Notes: a model not told the origin generated them from the sequence alone. 64,000 nucleotides of DNA from Lysobacteraceae bacterium (GCA_012523465.1 JAAYIK010000014.1:88179-152178); one strand, 5' to 3'. Positions 40,214-49,530 are shown, numbered from the stretch's first letter. Translations and numbers: made by a program.

Positions 40214-41836
40214 ATGGCAACCGCCGAGCTTGCCAAAAACCCGGCCAACTACACGACGCTGACCCCGCTGACCTTCATCGCCCGTGCGGCACTGGCGCAT
40301 CCGGACCGGACCGCTGTCATCTACGGCGACATCCGCCGCAGCTGGGCCGAGACCTATCGCCGCTGCCTGCGGCTGGCATCCGCCCTGCAAGCCCTGGGGG
40401 TGGGCCCCGGCGATACCGTCGCCGCCCTGCTGCCCAACGTGCCCGAGATGCTGGAGCTGCACTTCGCCGTGCCCATGCTGGGAGCGGTGCTGAACGCCCA
40501 GAACACGCGCCTGGACGCCCGCACCATCGGCTATATGCTCGACCATGGCAAGGCCAAGGTGTTCTTCACCGACACCGAATACCACCAGCGGGCTGCCGCG
40601 GCCCTGAGCGACTGCAGGCAGCCGCCGCTGGTGATCGACGTCTGCGACCCGCACGTCAGCGAGGGCCGGCGCATCGGCCGCATAAGCTACGACGAGCTGC
40701 TCTCCCAGGGCAGCGAGGAGTTCCGCTGGCAGCCGCCGGAGGACGAGTGGCACTCCATCACCCTCAACTACACCTCCGGCACCACCGGCGATCCCAAGGG
40801 CGTGGTCTACCACCACCGCGGCGCCTACCTCAATGCCCTCAGCAACGTCATCGGCCTTGGCCTGCCCTCGGGCGCGGTCTACCTGTGGACGCTGCCGATG
40901 TTTCACTGCAACGGCTGGTGCTTCCCCTGGGCGGTGACCGCGGTCGCCGGCACCCATGTCTGCCTGCGCCAGGTGCAGCCGGAGCGCATTTTCGAGGCCA
41001 TCCGCGCCCACGAGGTCACTCACTTCTGCGCCGCCCCGGTGGTGCTGACCATGCTGGTCAACGCCGCGGCCAGCACACAGGTACACTTCGCGCATCCCGT
41101 CACCGCCGCCACTGGCGGCGCGGCGCCGCCAGCAGCCATCATCGAGGCCATGGAGAAGCTGGGCATACGCATCGTCCACCTCTACGGCCTGACCGAGACC
41201 TACGGCCCCAGCGTGATCTGTGAGTTCCAGGACACCTGGGCCGGGCTGCCGCTAGCGGAGAAGGCCGGCAAGATCGCCCGCCAGGGCATCCTGTCGCTGT
41301 CCATGACCGACATGATGGTGGCGGACCCGGCCACGCTGGAGCCAGTGCCGCGCGACGGCGCCACCATCGGCGAGCTGTTCCTGCGCGGCAGCACGATGAT
41401 GAAGGGCTATCTCAACGATCCCGAGGCCACCGCCAAGGCCTTTGCAGGCGGCTGGTTCCACACGGGGGACCTCGGCGTCTGGCACCCGGACGGTTACGTG
41501 GAGATCAAGGACCGCTCCAAGGACATCATCATCTCGGGCGGCGAGAACATCTCCTCCATCGAGGTCGAGAACGTGCTCTACCGCCATCCGGCGGTGCTGG
41601 AGGCGGCGGTGGTGGCCATGCCGGATCCCTTCTGGGGCGAGGTCCCCTGCGCCTTCATCGCCATCAAGCAGGGGCAGGCGCTGGACGAGGAGGAGGTCGT
41701 GCGCTTCTGCAAGGCCAACCTGGCCGGCTTCAAGTGCCCCAAGAAAGTGATCTTCCTGGACGAGCTACCCAAGACCTCGACCGGCAAGATCCAGAAGCAC
41801 GTCCTGCGCAGCCGGTTGGCGGCCATGTCCGCCTGA
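40214..41836 (+). CDS. AMP-dependent acyl-CoA ligase (DmdB/medium-chain type)
   Basis: The 540-residue ANL-superfamily enzyme activates a carboxylic acid to its CoA thioester. It has the phosphate-binding NYTSGTTGDPKGVVYHHRGA, LPMFHCNGWCFPW, the hinge GWFHTGDLGVWHPDGYVEIKDRSKD and the adenylation lysine in PKTSTGKIQKHVLR. The FHCNGW version is typical of methylmercaptopropionate-CoA ligase (DmdB) and medium-chain acyl-CoA ligases. No other DMSP genes are present, so the substrate stays open. The ATG at 40214 follows GGAGGAGA. Confidence 0.85.
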   Translation: MATAELAKNPANYTTLTPLTFIARAALAHPDRTAVIYGDIRRSWAETYRRCLRLASALQALGVGPGDTVAALLPNVPEMLELHFAVPMLGAVLNAQNTRLDARTIGYMLDHGKAKVFFTDTEYHQRAAAALSDCRQPPLVIDVCDPHVSEGRRIGRISYDELLSQGSEEFRWQPPEDEWHSITLNYTSGTTGDPKGVVYHHRGAYLNALSNVIGLGLPSGAVYLWTLPMFHCNGWCFPWAVTAVAGTHVCLRQVQPERIFEAIRAHEVTHFCAAPVVLTMLVNAAASTQVHFAHPVTAATGGAAPPAAIIEAMEKLGIRIVHLYGLTETYGPSVICEFQDTWAGLPLAEKAGKIARQGILSLSMTDMMVADPATLEPVPRDGATIGELFLRGSTMMKGYLNDPEATAKAFAGGWFHTGDLGVWHPDGYVEIKDRSKDIIISGGENISSIEVENVLYRHPAVLEAAVVAMPDPFWGEVPCAFIAIKQGQALDEEEVVRFCKANLAGFKCPKKVIFLDELPKTSTGKIQKHVLRSRLAAMSA

Positions 41837-41842
41837 TCTGGC

Positions 41843-41878
41843 CCACCGCTTGCCCGGCAGCTGCCGGGCAAGCGGTGG
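41843..41878. terminator. 36-bp perfect palindrome between convergent genes
   Basis: Bases 41843-41860 are the exact reverse complement of 41861-41878, centred on CAGCTG. It lies 6 nt after one stop and 3 nt from the other, so it probably ends transcription in both directions, again without a U-tract. Confidence 0.65.
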
Positions 41879-41880
41879 CA

Positions 41881-43302
41881 TCAGATGGCGAACCCGCCCA
41901 GCTTGATCTCCACGTACTCCAGCAAGCCTTGGCGGGCGCCCTCGCGGCCCATGCCGCTGTCCTTGATGCCGCCGAAGGGCGCGGCCGCGCTGGTGGGATT
42001 GATGTCGTTGATGCCGACGATGCCGAAGCGCAGCCCCTCGAACATGCGGAAGGCCCTGGCGATGTCGCGGGTATAGACGTAGGACGCCAGCCCGTAGTTG
42101 GTGTCGTTGGCCAGCTCCAGCACTTGCTCGGGATCGTCGAAGACGGTGACCGCTGCCACCGGACCGAAGGTCTCCTCGCGATAGATCAGCATCTCCGGAG
42201 TCACGTCGCTGAGCAGCGTCGGGGCGTAGAAATGGCCGCGCTCGAGCCCGCCCTCGCGCAGCCGCTGGCCACCGACGTGCAGCCTGGCGCCTTTCTCCAA
42301 GGCGTCGGTGACCTGTCGGTGCACCTTGTCGATGGCGGCCTCGTTGACCAGCGGCCCCACCGTCACGCCCTGCTCCATGCCGTCGCCGACCCGCAGCGCG
42401 CCGACCCGTTCCGTCATGGCAGCCAGGAACGGCTCGGCGATGCCCCGCTGCACGTAAATCCGGTTGGGGCTGATACAGGCCTGGCCGGCGTTGAGGAACT
42501 TGACCAGGGTCGCCCCCTTGGCGGCATGCACGGGATCGGCATCGTCGAAGACGATAAAGGGCGCATGCCCGCCCAGCTCCAGCGACATCCGCTTGAGCTG
42601 CGGCGCCGCCATCTGCGCCAGCTTGCGGCCAACCGCCGTGGAGCCGGTAAAGGTGATCTTGCCAACCTTGGGATGGGTGCAGAACAGCTCGCCGATAGGC
42701 GCCGGGTCGGCGGCCGTGACCAGGTTGATCACCCCTGGCGGGAAGCCGGCTTCGGCGAAGATCTCCATCATCGCCAGCGCACACAGCGGGGTCGCCTCGG
42801 CCGGCTTGAGCACCACTGTGCAGCCGGCCGCCAGCGCCGGCGCCAGCTTGCGGGTGATCATGGAGACGGGATAGTTCCAGGGCGTGATGGCCGCCACCAC
42901 CCCCACCGGCATGAGCTGGGTCAGGAAACGCTGGTCGGGCCGCGCCGAGGGAATGATCTCGCCGTACATCCGCTTGGCCTCCTCGGCGAACCAGAGCAGG
43001 AAGTCGGCGCCGTATCTGACCTCGTTGAGGGCCGCCCGCAGCGGCTTGCCCTGCTCGCTGGTCATGGTCCTGGCGAGCTCCTGCTGGCGCTGCATCATCA
43101 GCTCGTAGGCCCGGTACAGCAGCGCCGAGCGCTGGTAGGCGGTGGTCGCTGCCCAGGCCGGGAAGGCCGCGCTGGCCGCCTGGATCGCCGCCTCGGCCTG
43201 CTCCACCCCGCCGTCGACCACCTCCGCCAGCCGCTCGCCGGTGGCGGGATTGTAGACGGGGAAGGTCCGCTCCAGGCTCAGCCACTGCCCGTTGATGTAC
43301 AT
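41881..43302 (-). CDS. NAD(P)-dependent succinate-semialdehyde dehydrogenase-like
   Basis: The 473-residue aldehyde dehydrogenase has ITPWNYPVSMITRKLAPALA, the catalytic glutamate in SLELGGHAPFIVFDDAD and the catalytic cysteine in NAGQACISPNRIYVQ. Overall it resembles GabD and related enzymes. The ATG at 43302 follows GAGGAGAGAG. It lies 43 nt after aapP, so it is likely cotranscribed with the amino-acid transporter and may use an aldehyde from GABA, glutamate or lysine catabolism. No GABA aminotransferase gene is in view. Confidence 0.85.
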   Translation of the reverse strand: MYINGQWLSLERTFPVYNPATGERLAEVVDGGVEQAEAAIQAASAAFPAWAATTAYQRSALLYRAYELMMQRQQELARTMTSEQGKPLRAALNEVRYGADFLLWFAEEAKRMYGEIIPSARPDQRFLTQLMPVGVVAAITPWNYPVSMITRKLAPALAAGCTVVLKPAEATPLCALAMMEIFAEAGFPPGVINLVTAADPAPIGELFCTHPKVGKITFTGSTAVGRKLAQMAAPQLKRMSLELGGHAPFIVFDDADPVHAAKGATLVKFLNAGQACISPNRIYVQRGIAEPFLAAMTERVGALRVGDGMEQGVTVGPLVNEAAIDKVHRQVTDALEKGARLHVGGQRLREGGLERGHFYAPTLLSDVTPEMLIYREETFGPVAAVTVFDDPEQVLELANDTNYGLASYVYTRDIARAFRMFEGLRFGIVGINDINPTSAAAPFGGIKDSGMGREGARQGLLEYVEIKLGGFAI

Positions 43303-43345
43303 CACTCTCTCCTCATCGTTTGCCTGTCGTGTCCCTTGGCGCCGC

Positions 43346-44092
43346 CTAGCGGGCCAGGATCTGTCCCAGGAACTGCCGTGCCCGCTCGGTCTGCGGCGCC
43401 GCGAAGAATTGCGCGGTCGGGCTCTGCTCGACGATGCGACCGCCGTCCATGAACACGATCCGGTCCGCCACCTCCCGCGCGAAGCCCATCTCATGGGTCA
43501 CGCAGAGCATGGTCATGCCGGACTCGGCCAGCTCCACCATCGCGTCCAGCACCTCACTGATCATCTCCGGATCCAGGGCGCTGGTCGGCTCGTCGAATAG
43601 CATGATTCGCGGCTGCATGCACAGCGCCCGGGCAATCGCCACCCGCTGCTGCTGCCCGCCCGACAGCTGGCCCGGATAGCTGTGCGCCTTGTCGGGGATG
43701 CGCACCCGCCGCAGGTACTCCATGGCCAGCTCCTCCGCCTCGGCCCGCGGCATCTTGCGCACCCAGATCGGCGCCAGCGTGCAGTTCTCCAGCACCGTCA
43801 GGTGGGGAAACAGGTTGAACTGCTGAAACACCATGCCGACCTGGCGGCGGACCTGCTCCACCGTCCGTCTATTCTCGGTCAACTCGATGCCATTCACCAC
43901 GATGCGCCCGCGCTGATAGGGCTCCAGGCCGTTGCAGCAGCGAATCAGGGTCGACTTGCCCGAGCCCGACGGACCGCAGATCACGATGCGCTCGCCGCGC
44001 GCCACCTCCAGGTTGATGTCCTGCAGCACGTGCAGCTGCCCGAACCACTTGTCGACATGCTCGAACCGCACCGCGGTCGTCTGTTCCGTCAT
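43346..44092 (-). CDS. aapP: General L-amino-acid ABC transporter, ATP-binding protein
   Basis: The 248-residue ATPase has the Walker A GPSGSGKST, Q-loop VFQQFNLFPHLTVLEN, signature LSGGQQQRVAIARAL and Walker B MLFDEPTSALDPE. It is of the polar amino-acid type (GlnQ/AapP). Its ATG overlaps the permease stop as TGATG. The neighbouring genes give the order aapJ-aapQ-aapM-aapP. Confidence 0.93.
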   Translation of the reverse strand: MTEQTTAVRFEHVDKWFGQLHVLQDINLEVARGERIVICGPSGSGKSTLIRCCNGLEPYQRGRIVVNGIELTENRRTVEQVRRQVGMVFQQFNLFPHLTVLENCTLAPIWVRKMPRAEAEELAMEYLRRVRIPDKAHSYPGQLSGGQQQRVAIARALCMQPRIMLFDEPTSALDPEMISEVLDAMVELAESGMTMLCVTHEMGFAREVADRIVFMDGGRIVEQSPTAQFFAAPQTERARQFLGQILAR

Positions 44093-45180
44093 CACGCCAT
44101 CTCCTGCTGCTCCTGGGCCTTCATGTCGGGCCGCCGCTCCAGCCGCCGGCTGATGCGTGACATGCCGTAGCAGAACGCCCAGAACACCGCCGCGGCGAAC
44201 ACGTAGCCTTCCAGCACGAAACCCAGCCAGTCCGGATTGGTGACCGCGGCCTGCACCACCCCGAGCAGGTCGAAAAGGCCAATGATCAGCACCAAGCTGG
44301 TCTCCTTGAACAGGGCGATGAACACGTTGACGATGCCCGGCACCACCATCCGCAGCGCCTGCGGCACGATGACCAGCCGCATCTGCTGCCAGTACGACAG
44401 CCCCAGTGCCTGCGCCGCCTCGTACTGCCCGGCTGGCACCCCCTGCAAGCCACCACGGATCACTTCCGCCATGTAGGCGCCGGCGAACAGCGCCACGCCG
44501 ATCAGGGCCCGCAGCAGCTTGTCCAGGCTCAGCCCGCTGGGCAGGAACAGCGGCAGCATCACCGAGGCCATGAACAGCACGGTGATGAGCGGCACGCCGC
44601 GCCAGAACTCGATGAAGACCGTCGCGGTCGCCCGCACCACCGGCAGCCGGGAGCGCCTGCCCAGGGCCAGCAGCAGCCCCAGCGGCAGCGCGGCCGCCAT
44701 GCCGGTGGCGGCGATCACCAGGGTCAGGAACAGTCCGCCCCAAAGGCCGGTGTCCACCACCGACAGTCCCAGGCCACCGTGAAACAACCACCAGGCCACC
44801 GGCGGGTAGGCCAGCAGCGCCAGCAGCCAGACGCGGCGGAAGCGGCGCAGCGGCGGGATCAGCAGCGGCAGCGCCGGCACCAGGAGCAGTGCAATGCCAA
44901 GGTTGACGCGCCAGCGCTCCGCCGGCGGGTAAAACCCGTAGAGGAACTGGTCCAGATGGACCCGCACGAACACCCAGCAGGCGCCGTCGCCGCGGCAATC
45001 CTCCCGGCTGCTGCCGACGAAATCCGCCTGCAGCCACAGCCACTGCAGCAGCGGCGGCACCACCAGCCACAGCAGCCACAGCCCCAGCAGGGTAAGCAAG
45101 GCGTTGAGCGGCGAGGAGAACAGATTGCGCCTGGCCCAGGCCAGCACGGCGGCGGTTCGCTCGGGTACGCGCATGGTCAT
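44092..45180 (-). CDS. aapM: General L-amino-acid ABC transporter, permease M
   Basis: The 362-residue permease starts at ATG 45180, overlapping the aapQ stop by four bases. An N-terminal helix is followed by a periplasmic loop with DCRGDGACWVFVRVHLDQFLYGFYP, typical of AapM/BztC. The HisM-like core has the EAA loop EAAQALGLSYWQQMRLVIVPQALR. It forms the membrane channel with AapQ. Confidence 0.91.
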   Translation of the reverse strand: MTMRVPERTAAVLAWARRNLFSSPLNALLTLLGLWLLWLVVPPLLQWLWLQADFVGSSREDCRGDGACWVFVRVHLDQFLYGFYPPAERWRVNLGIALLLVPALPLLIPPLRRFRRVWLLALLAYPPVAWWLFHGGLGLSVVDTGLWGGLFLTLVIAATGMAAALPLGLLLALGRRSRLPVVRATATVFIEFWRGVPLITVLFMASVMLPLFLPSGLSLDKLLRALIGVALFAGAYMAEVIRGGLQGVPAGQYEAAQALGLSYWQQMRLVIVPQALRMVVPGIVNVFIALFKETSLVLIIGLFDLLGVVQAAVTNPDWLGFVLEGYVFAAAVFWAFCYGMSRISRRLERRPDMKAQEQQEMA

Positions 45181-46358
45181 CGCTCCACCAGGGCCACGCG
45201 TCGGTTGTACCAGTTCATCAAGGCCGCGATCACGAGGCTGATGGTCAGATACACCGCCATGGTGACGCCTATCACTTCCACCGCCTGGCCGGTCTGGTTC
45301 AGCACCGTGCCGGCGAATACCGACACCAGATCCGGATAGGCAATGGCCGCAGCCAGCGAGGAGTTCTTGGTCAGATTGAGATACTGGTTGGTGAGCGGCG
45401 GCACGATGACCCGCATGGCCTGCGGCAGGACCACATGCCGCAAGGTCTGCCCCGGGGACAGTCCCAGCGAGTAGGCCGCCTCGCGCTGGCCCTGGCTGAC
45501 CGACTGGATGCCGGCGCGCACGATCTCGGCAATGAAGGCGGCGGTGTAGGTCGACAGTGCCGTCAGCAGCGCGACGAATTCCGGCGAGAGCACCAGCCCG
45601 CCGCGGAAATTGAAGCGGCGGAACTCCGGCAGCTCCCAGCCCAGCGGCAGCCCGACAGCAAGGGACACCGCCGCGGCCGGCGCAAGCAGCAGTAACCCGG
45701 CGATCAGCCAGTAGCGAAGGCCACGGTCGGAGCCGGCCTCGCGCCGCGCCCGCCGCAGCCAGAGCAGGCAACCGACCAGGCCGAGCAGCAGCGCTGCCGA
45801 CAGCCAGCCGAAGCCCGGCTCCAGTATCGGCTTGGGCAGGTACAGGCCGCGGTTGTTGAGATAGGCCAGGCCCAGCAGCTCGATGCTGTGGCGCGGCTGG
45901 GGCAGCGGCCGCAGCACGGCGAAATACCAAAAGAAGATCTGCAGCAGCAGCGGCACGTTGCGCACCAGCTCAATGTAGGCTGCAGCCCACTGCCGGATCA
46001 GCCAATTCGGCGACAGCCTGGCGATGCCGATGAGAAAGCCCAGCACGGTGGCGAACACCACCCCCAGCGCCGACACCAGCAGGGTGTTGAGCAGGCCAAC
46101 CAGGAAGGCGCGGCCATAGGTGGAGGTCTCGCTGTACTCGATCAGGCTGGTGGCGATGGCGAAGCCGGCGCGCTCGTTCCAGAAGCCGAAGCCGGAGGCG
46201 ATGCCCTGGCGGGCCAGGTTGTCAAGCGCGTTGCCGAACATCCAGACGATAGCGCCCAGCACCGCGGCTAGCAGCAGCGCCTGCAGCAACCAGGCCTGCA
46301 CCTGCGGTCGCCGCCACCACGGCGGCCGGCGGGGAAACGTCGATGGCGCTTGCTTCAT
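45177..46358 (-). CDS. aapQ: General L-amino-acid ABC transporter, permease Q
   Basis: The 393-residue permease is of AapQ/BztB length, longer than usual HisQ types because of an extended periplasmic region. It carries ARQGIASGFGFWNERAGFAI and the EAA loop EAAYSLGLSPGQTLRHVVLPQAMRV. About eight hydrophobic segments are visible. It starts 3 nt after the aapJ stop. Confidence 0.92.
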   Translation of the reverse strand: MKQAPSTFPRRPPWWRRPQVQAWLLQALLLAAVLGAIVWMFGNALDNLARQGIASGFGFWNERAGFAIATSLIEYSETSTYGRAFLVGLLNTLLVSALGVVFATVLGFLIGIARLSPNWLIRQWAAAYIELVRNVPLLLQIFFWYFAVLRPLPQPRHSIELLGLAYLNNRGLYLPKPILEPGFGWLSAALLLGLVGCLLWLRRARREAGSDRGLRYWLIAGLLLLAPAAAVSLAVGLPLGWELPEFRRFNFRGGLVLSPEFVALLTALSTYTAAFIAEIVRAGIQSVSQGQREAAYSLGLSPGQTLRHVVLPQAMRVIVPPLTNQYLNLTKNSSLAAAIAYPDLVSVFAGTVLNQTGQAVEVIGVTMAVYLTISLVIAALMNWYNRRVALVER

Positions 46359-46361
46359 CGG

Positions 46362-47381
46362 CTAGCGGAACGGCGGCGCGTACATCAGGCCGCCATCGGT
46401 GTAGAGGGCGTTGAGGCCGCGCTCGATGCCGAGCGGCGCCCGGCCCAGGTTGCGCTGGTACAGCTCGCCGTAGTTGCCCACCTGGCGAATGATGTTGTAG
46501 GCCCAGTCCGGACCCAGTCCCAGCCCCTGCCCGCTGTTGCCGTTGACGCTGAGCAGGCGCTGGACCTCGGGATGCCGCGAGCGCTGGCGCTGCTCCTCGA
46601 CGTTGGCGGAGGTCAGCCCCAGCTCCTCGGCGCCGATCAGCACGTACAGCGTCCACTTGACGATGCTGAACCACTGGTCGTCGCCGCGGCGCACCAGCGG
46701 CCCCAGCGGCTCCTTGGAGATCAGCTCCGGCAGGATGACATGAGCGTCGGGATTCTTCAGCTTGTTGCGCTGGGCGTACAGGCTGGCACGGTCGGTGGTA
46801 TAGGCATCGCAGCGGCCGGCGTCGTAGGCGGCGGCGACCTCGTCGCTTTTCTCGAACACCACCGGCTGATAGTCCATGCCGCGGGCGCGGAACCAGTCGG
46901 CCAGGTTGAGCTCGGTGGTAGTGCCGGCGTTGGAGCAGATGGTGGCGCCGTCCAGCTCGGCCACGCTGGTCACCCCCAGCTCCTTAGGCACCATGAAGCC
47001 CTGGCCGTCGTAGAACAGCACGCCAACGAAATGGAAGCCGAGCTCGGCGTCGCGCGACAGGGTCCAGGTGGTGTTGCGCGCTAGCAGATCCACCTCGCCC
47101 GACTGCAGCGCGGTGAAGCGCTCCTTGGCCGACAGCGCGGCGAAGCGTACCTTGTCGGCATCGCCCAGCACGGCGGCAGCCACCGCGCGGCAGAAATCCA
47201 CGTCCAGCCCAGTCCAGCCACCACTGCCATCCGGCGTGGAGAAGCCGGGCAGCCCCTGGCTGACCCCGCAGCGGAGATGGCCGCGCTGCTTGACCGCTTC
47301 GAGCGTCGACGCCGCCTGCGCCAGCCCCACGACGGCGCCGCAACTCAGCAGCAACAACAAGGCGAACAGCCGTACACGCAT
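46362..47381 (-). CDS. aapJ: General L-amino-acid ABC transporter, periplasmic binding protein
   Basis: The 339-residue binding protein has a signal peptide cut after AQA, then the AapJ/BztA pattern TLEAVKQRGHLRCGVSQGLPGFS, WTGLDVDFCRAVAAAVLGD and DLLARNTTWTLSRD. AapJ captures a broad range of L-amino acids in the periplasm. The ATG at 47381 follows AAGGAGTC at a longish spacing. Its first 37 bases and ribosome site lie inside the 3' end of cfa in another frame. Confidence 0.94.
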   Translation of the reverse strand: MRVRLFALLLLLSCGAVVGLAQAASTLEAVKQRGHLRCGVSQGLPGFSTPDGSGGWTGLDVDFCRAVAAAVLGDADKVRFAALSAKERFTALQSGEVDLLARNTTWTLSRDAELGFHFVGVLFYDGQGFMVPKELGVTSVAELDGATICSNAGTTTELNLADWFRARGMDYQPVVFEKSDEVAAAYDAGRCDAYTTDRASLYAQRNKLKNPDAHVILPELISKEPLGPLVRRGDDQWFSIVKWTLYVLIGAEELGLTSANVEEQRQRSRHPEVQRLLSVNGNSGQGLGLGPDWAYNIIRQVGNYGELYQRNLGRAPLGIERGLNALYTDGGLMYAPPFR

Positions 47382-48697
47382 GGCCTGATGACTCCTTCGG
47401 CAAACTTCCAGCATGAGCAGGCCGCTAAGCTTGCCAAAAATTCGCCGGGTTCGCAGACCTTGCGTCGACAGGCAGCGGCGCAATTGACCGCCAGCTCCCC
47501 CCGCACCGGGCTTTGCTCGGGCGCGTACAGGTAGTCGCGGGTGATGGGCACCGCGTCCAGCGCAGGCGACAGCTGGAACTGAAACACCACCAGATCGCGC
47601 CACAGGAAGGACGCCGCGCTGGCGGCCAGATAGAACTCCCACATGCGGCAGAAGGTCTCCCCGAGCTTGCCGACCCACTCCGCACGCACTTTCTGGAAGC
47701 GGCTCAGCCAGTGCTGCAGGGTGAGCGCGTAGTGGCGCCGCAGCACCTCCACGTCGGTGCAATATAGCTCGCTGCGTTCAATGGCGGCCATAGTCTCCGA
47801 CATGGCCGGGATGTAGCCGCCGGGGAAGATGTAGCGGCGGGTCCAGGGGTTGGTGAGGCCAGGCGGGGTCCGGCGGCCGATGGTGTGGATGAGCGCCACC
47901 CCGTCGTCCGGCAGCCGCTGGCGCACCAGCTCGAAGAAGCGCCGGTAATTGGGCACGCCGACATGCTCGAACATGCCAACGCTGACGATGCGGTCGTAGT
48001 CGCCCTCGTGCTCGCGGTAGTCGGCGAGCAGGATTTGCACCTTGTCCTGCAGGCCACGCTGGCGCACCCGCTCGGTGGCGATGCGGTGCTGCTCGACGGA
48101 GAGCGTCAGGCCGGTCACCTGCACGTCGTCCCGCTCGGCCAGGTACATGGCGAGGCCGCCCCAGCCGCAGCCGATATCAAGCACCCGCTGCCCCGGGGAG
48201 AGCAGCAGCTTGCGGCGGATGTGCTCGCACTTGGCGCGCTGCGCCTCCTCCAGGCTAATGTCCGGCCGTAGGAAATAAGCGCAGGAATACTGCATGTCCT
48301 CGTCCAGGAATTGGCGGAACATGTCGGCGTCGAGGTCGTAGTGATGGCTGACGTTGCGGCGGCTGGCGCGTGCCCGGTTCCACTGTTGCAACGGCGCCAG
48401 CAGGGCCCGCCACAGCCGCCCCTTCCAATCGGCGGTCTCGTAGTGGAAATTGCGCATCAGCACTTCCAGCAGGGGCAGGAGACCGTCAGGCGGAACGCTC
48501 CAGGCGCCGTCCATGTAGGTCTGGCCGAGCATGAAGCCCGGATCAGCGCTAATCTTGCGTAGCACGCGGGGGCTTTCGACCTGCCAGACCGCGACCGGAT
48601 CGCCTTCGCCGTAGCGGCGAGACTCGGTGCCATCGGCGAACTCCAGGATCAGCGTTCCGTGACGAACTCGGTTGCTGAGATAGCTATCGAACCACAT
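47345..48697 (-). CDS. cfa: Cyclopropane-fatty-acyl-phospholipid synthase family protein
   Basis: The 450-residue SAM-dependent enzyme adds methylene or methyl groups to unsaturated acyl chains of phospholipids. It has NVSHHYDLDADMFRQFLDEDMQYSCAYF, the SAM motif VLDIGCGWGGLAMYLAE and VGMFEHVGVPNYRRFF, with FPGGYIP later. The ATG at 48697 follows AAGGAGAC. After the normal family end (around TRDYLY) a 59-residue tail with 11 cysteines runs through the intergenic space into aapJ. The original stop may have been lost. Confidence 0.9.
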   Translation of the reverse strand: MWFDSYLSNRVRHGTLILEFADGTESRRYGEGDPVAVWQVESPRVLRKISADPGFMLGQTYMDGAWSVPPDGLLPLLEVLMRNFHYETADWKGRLWRALLAPLQQWNRARASRRNVSHHYDLDADMFRQFLDEDMQYSCAYFLRPDISLEEAQRAKCEHIRRKLLLSPGQRVLDIGCGWGGLAMYLAERDDVQVTGLTLSVEQHRIATERVRQRGLQDKVQILLADYREHEGDYDRIVSVGMFEHVGVPNYRRFFELVRQRLPDDGVALIHTIGRRTPPGLTNPWTRRYIFPGGYIPAMSETMAAIERSELYCTDVEVLRRHYALTLQHWLSRFQKVRAEWVGKLGETFCRMWEFYLAASAASFLWRDLVVFQFQLSPALDAVPITRDYLYAPEQSPVRGELAVNCAAACRRKVCEPGEFLASLAACSCWKFAEGVIRPCVYGCSPCCCC

Positions 48698-48900
48698 GCT
48701 GTCTCCTTCCTGACCGGGTGGCCGTTGCAGCGCCCGCCTTGCCGTACAGCGCGAGCAGCTGCCGCTGTCAGTGAACGCCGAAAGCTGACATGGCGGCTCG
48801 ATGGAGCGGTGGCAAATCCGGAGGACGGCAGTACACTGTCGCGCTCTAAAACCGGTTGCCGGCGGCACGGACAAGGCGGGGCAATGCCCGCCATCGACAT

Positions 48901-48920
48901 GTCTTATCTAAGATAGACAT
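48901..48920. promoter_or_regulatory. AT-rich near-perfect palindrome, possible operator
   Basis: TGTCTTATCTAAGATAGACA has arms TGTCT/AGACA and ATCT/AGAT around a central A, with one unpaired T. It is AT-rich in GC-rich surroundings and lies between the divergent cfa and mpl-side genes. No regulator family can be assigned. Confidence 0.4.
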
Positions 48921-48960
48921 TCCTGACTCAGCATCAAGATTCGTATCCCATTTCGTCACC

Positions 48961-49491
48961 GTGGAGCACAAAACCATACGCGCTGTTGTTTCGCATTTGG
49001 TTTCGCAATTGCTGGCCATTGTCAGCCTGCGCGCCGGCCCGCAAATCCTGCCCGCTTCGCAGCCGCTGCTGCTCGTGCTGCTGGGGCTGGACCTGCTGCT
49101 GAGCGTGGCCGTCCTGGCCACCGGCCATGGCGTCGGCGCGGCGCTGCTGACGGTGGCCAGCAGCCTGGGGCTAGGCCTGTTGTTCTGCCATCTCGCTCTG
49201 CAGCTGCGCGGCCTCGGCAACCGCTTTCTGCAGACCGCCACAGCCTTGATCGGGAGCGATCTTGTCATCACCCTGGTGGCGGCGCCGCTTTCGCTGGTGG
49301 TACTGCAGCAGCTGGATAGCCTCGGCAGCGAGCAGCTGGCGCCGGAGCTGGTCCTGGGCCTGCTGACGGTCACCGCCTGGCTGCTGGCGGTGGTCGGCGG
49401 CATCTTCCGCCATGCGCTGGACCTGCCCTGGCCGGCGGCGCTGGCCGTCTCGCTTGCCTATGTGATTGTTACTGCTGGCATTAGCTTATAA
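48961..49491 (+). CDS. Hypothetical four-to-five-helix membrane protein
   Basis: I do not recognise this 176-residue hydrophobic protein with certainty. The frame extends further upstream but has no ATG before the hydrophobic part, so GTG 48961 (VEHKTIRAVVSHLV) is used. No convincing ribosome site precedes it. Helices are seen near PLLLVLLGLDLLLSVAV, ALLTVASSLGLGLLF, DLVITLVAAPLSLVVL and LLTVTAWLLAVVGGIF, a Yip1-like pattern. It ends 39 nt before mpl and may be its operon leader. Confidence 0.65.
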   Translation: MEHKTIRAVVSHLVSQLLAIVSLRAGPQILPASQPLLLVLLGLDLLLSVAVLATGHGVGAALLTVASSLGLGLLFCHLALQLRGLGNRFLQTATALIGSDLVITLVAAPLSLVVLQQLDSLGSEQLAPELVLGLLTVTAWLLAVVGGIFRHALDLPWPAALAVSLAYVIVTAGISL

Positions 49492-49530
49492 GCTAGCATT
49501 TCGGACAGGGCCGGACGGCCTGGGGGGCTC

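Noticed and set aside
40214..41836. Specific call as DMSP-catabolism ligase DmdB
   Set aside because: The FHCNGW signature fits, but other medium-chain acyl-CoA ligases share it and no dmdA, dmdC or dmdD gene is present.
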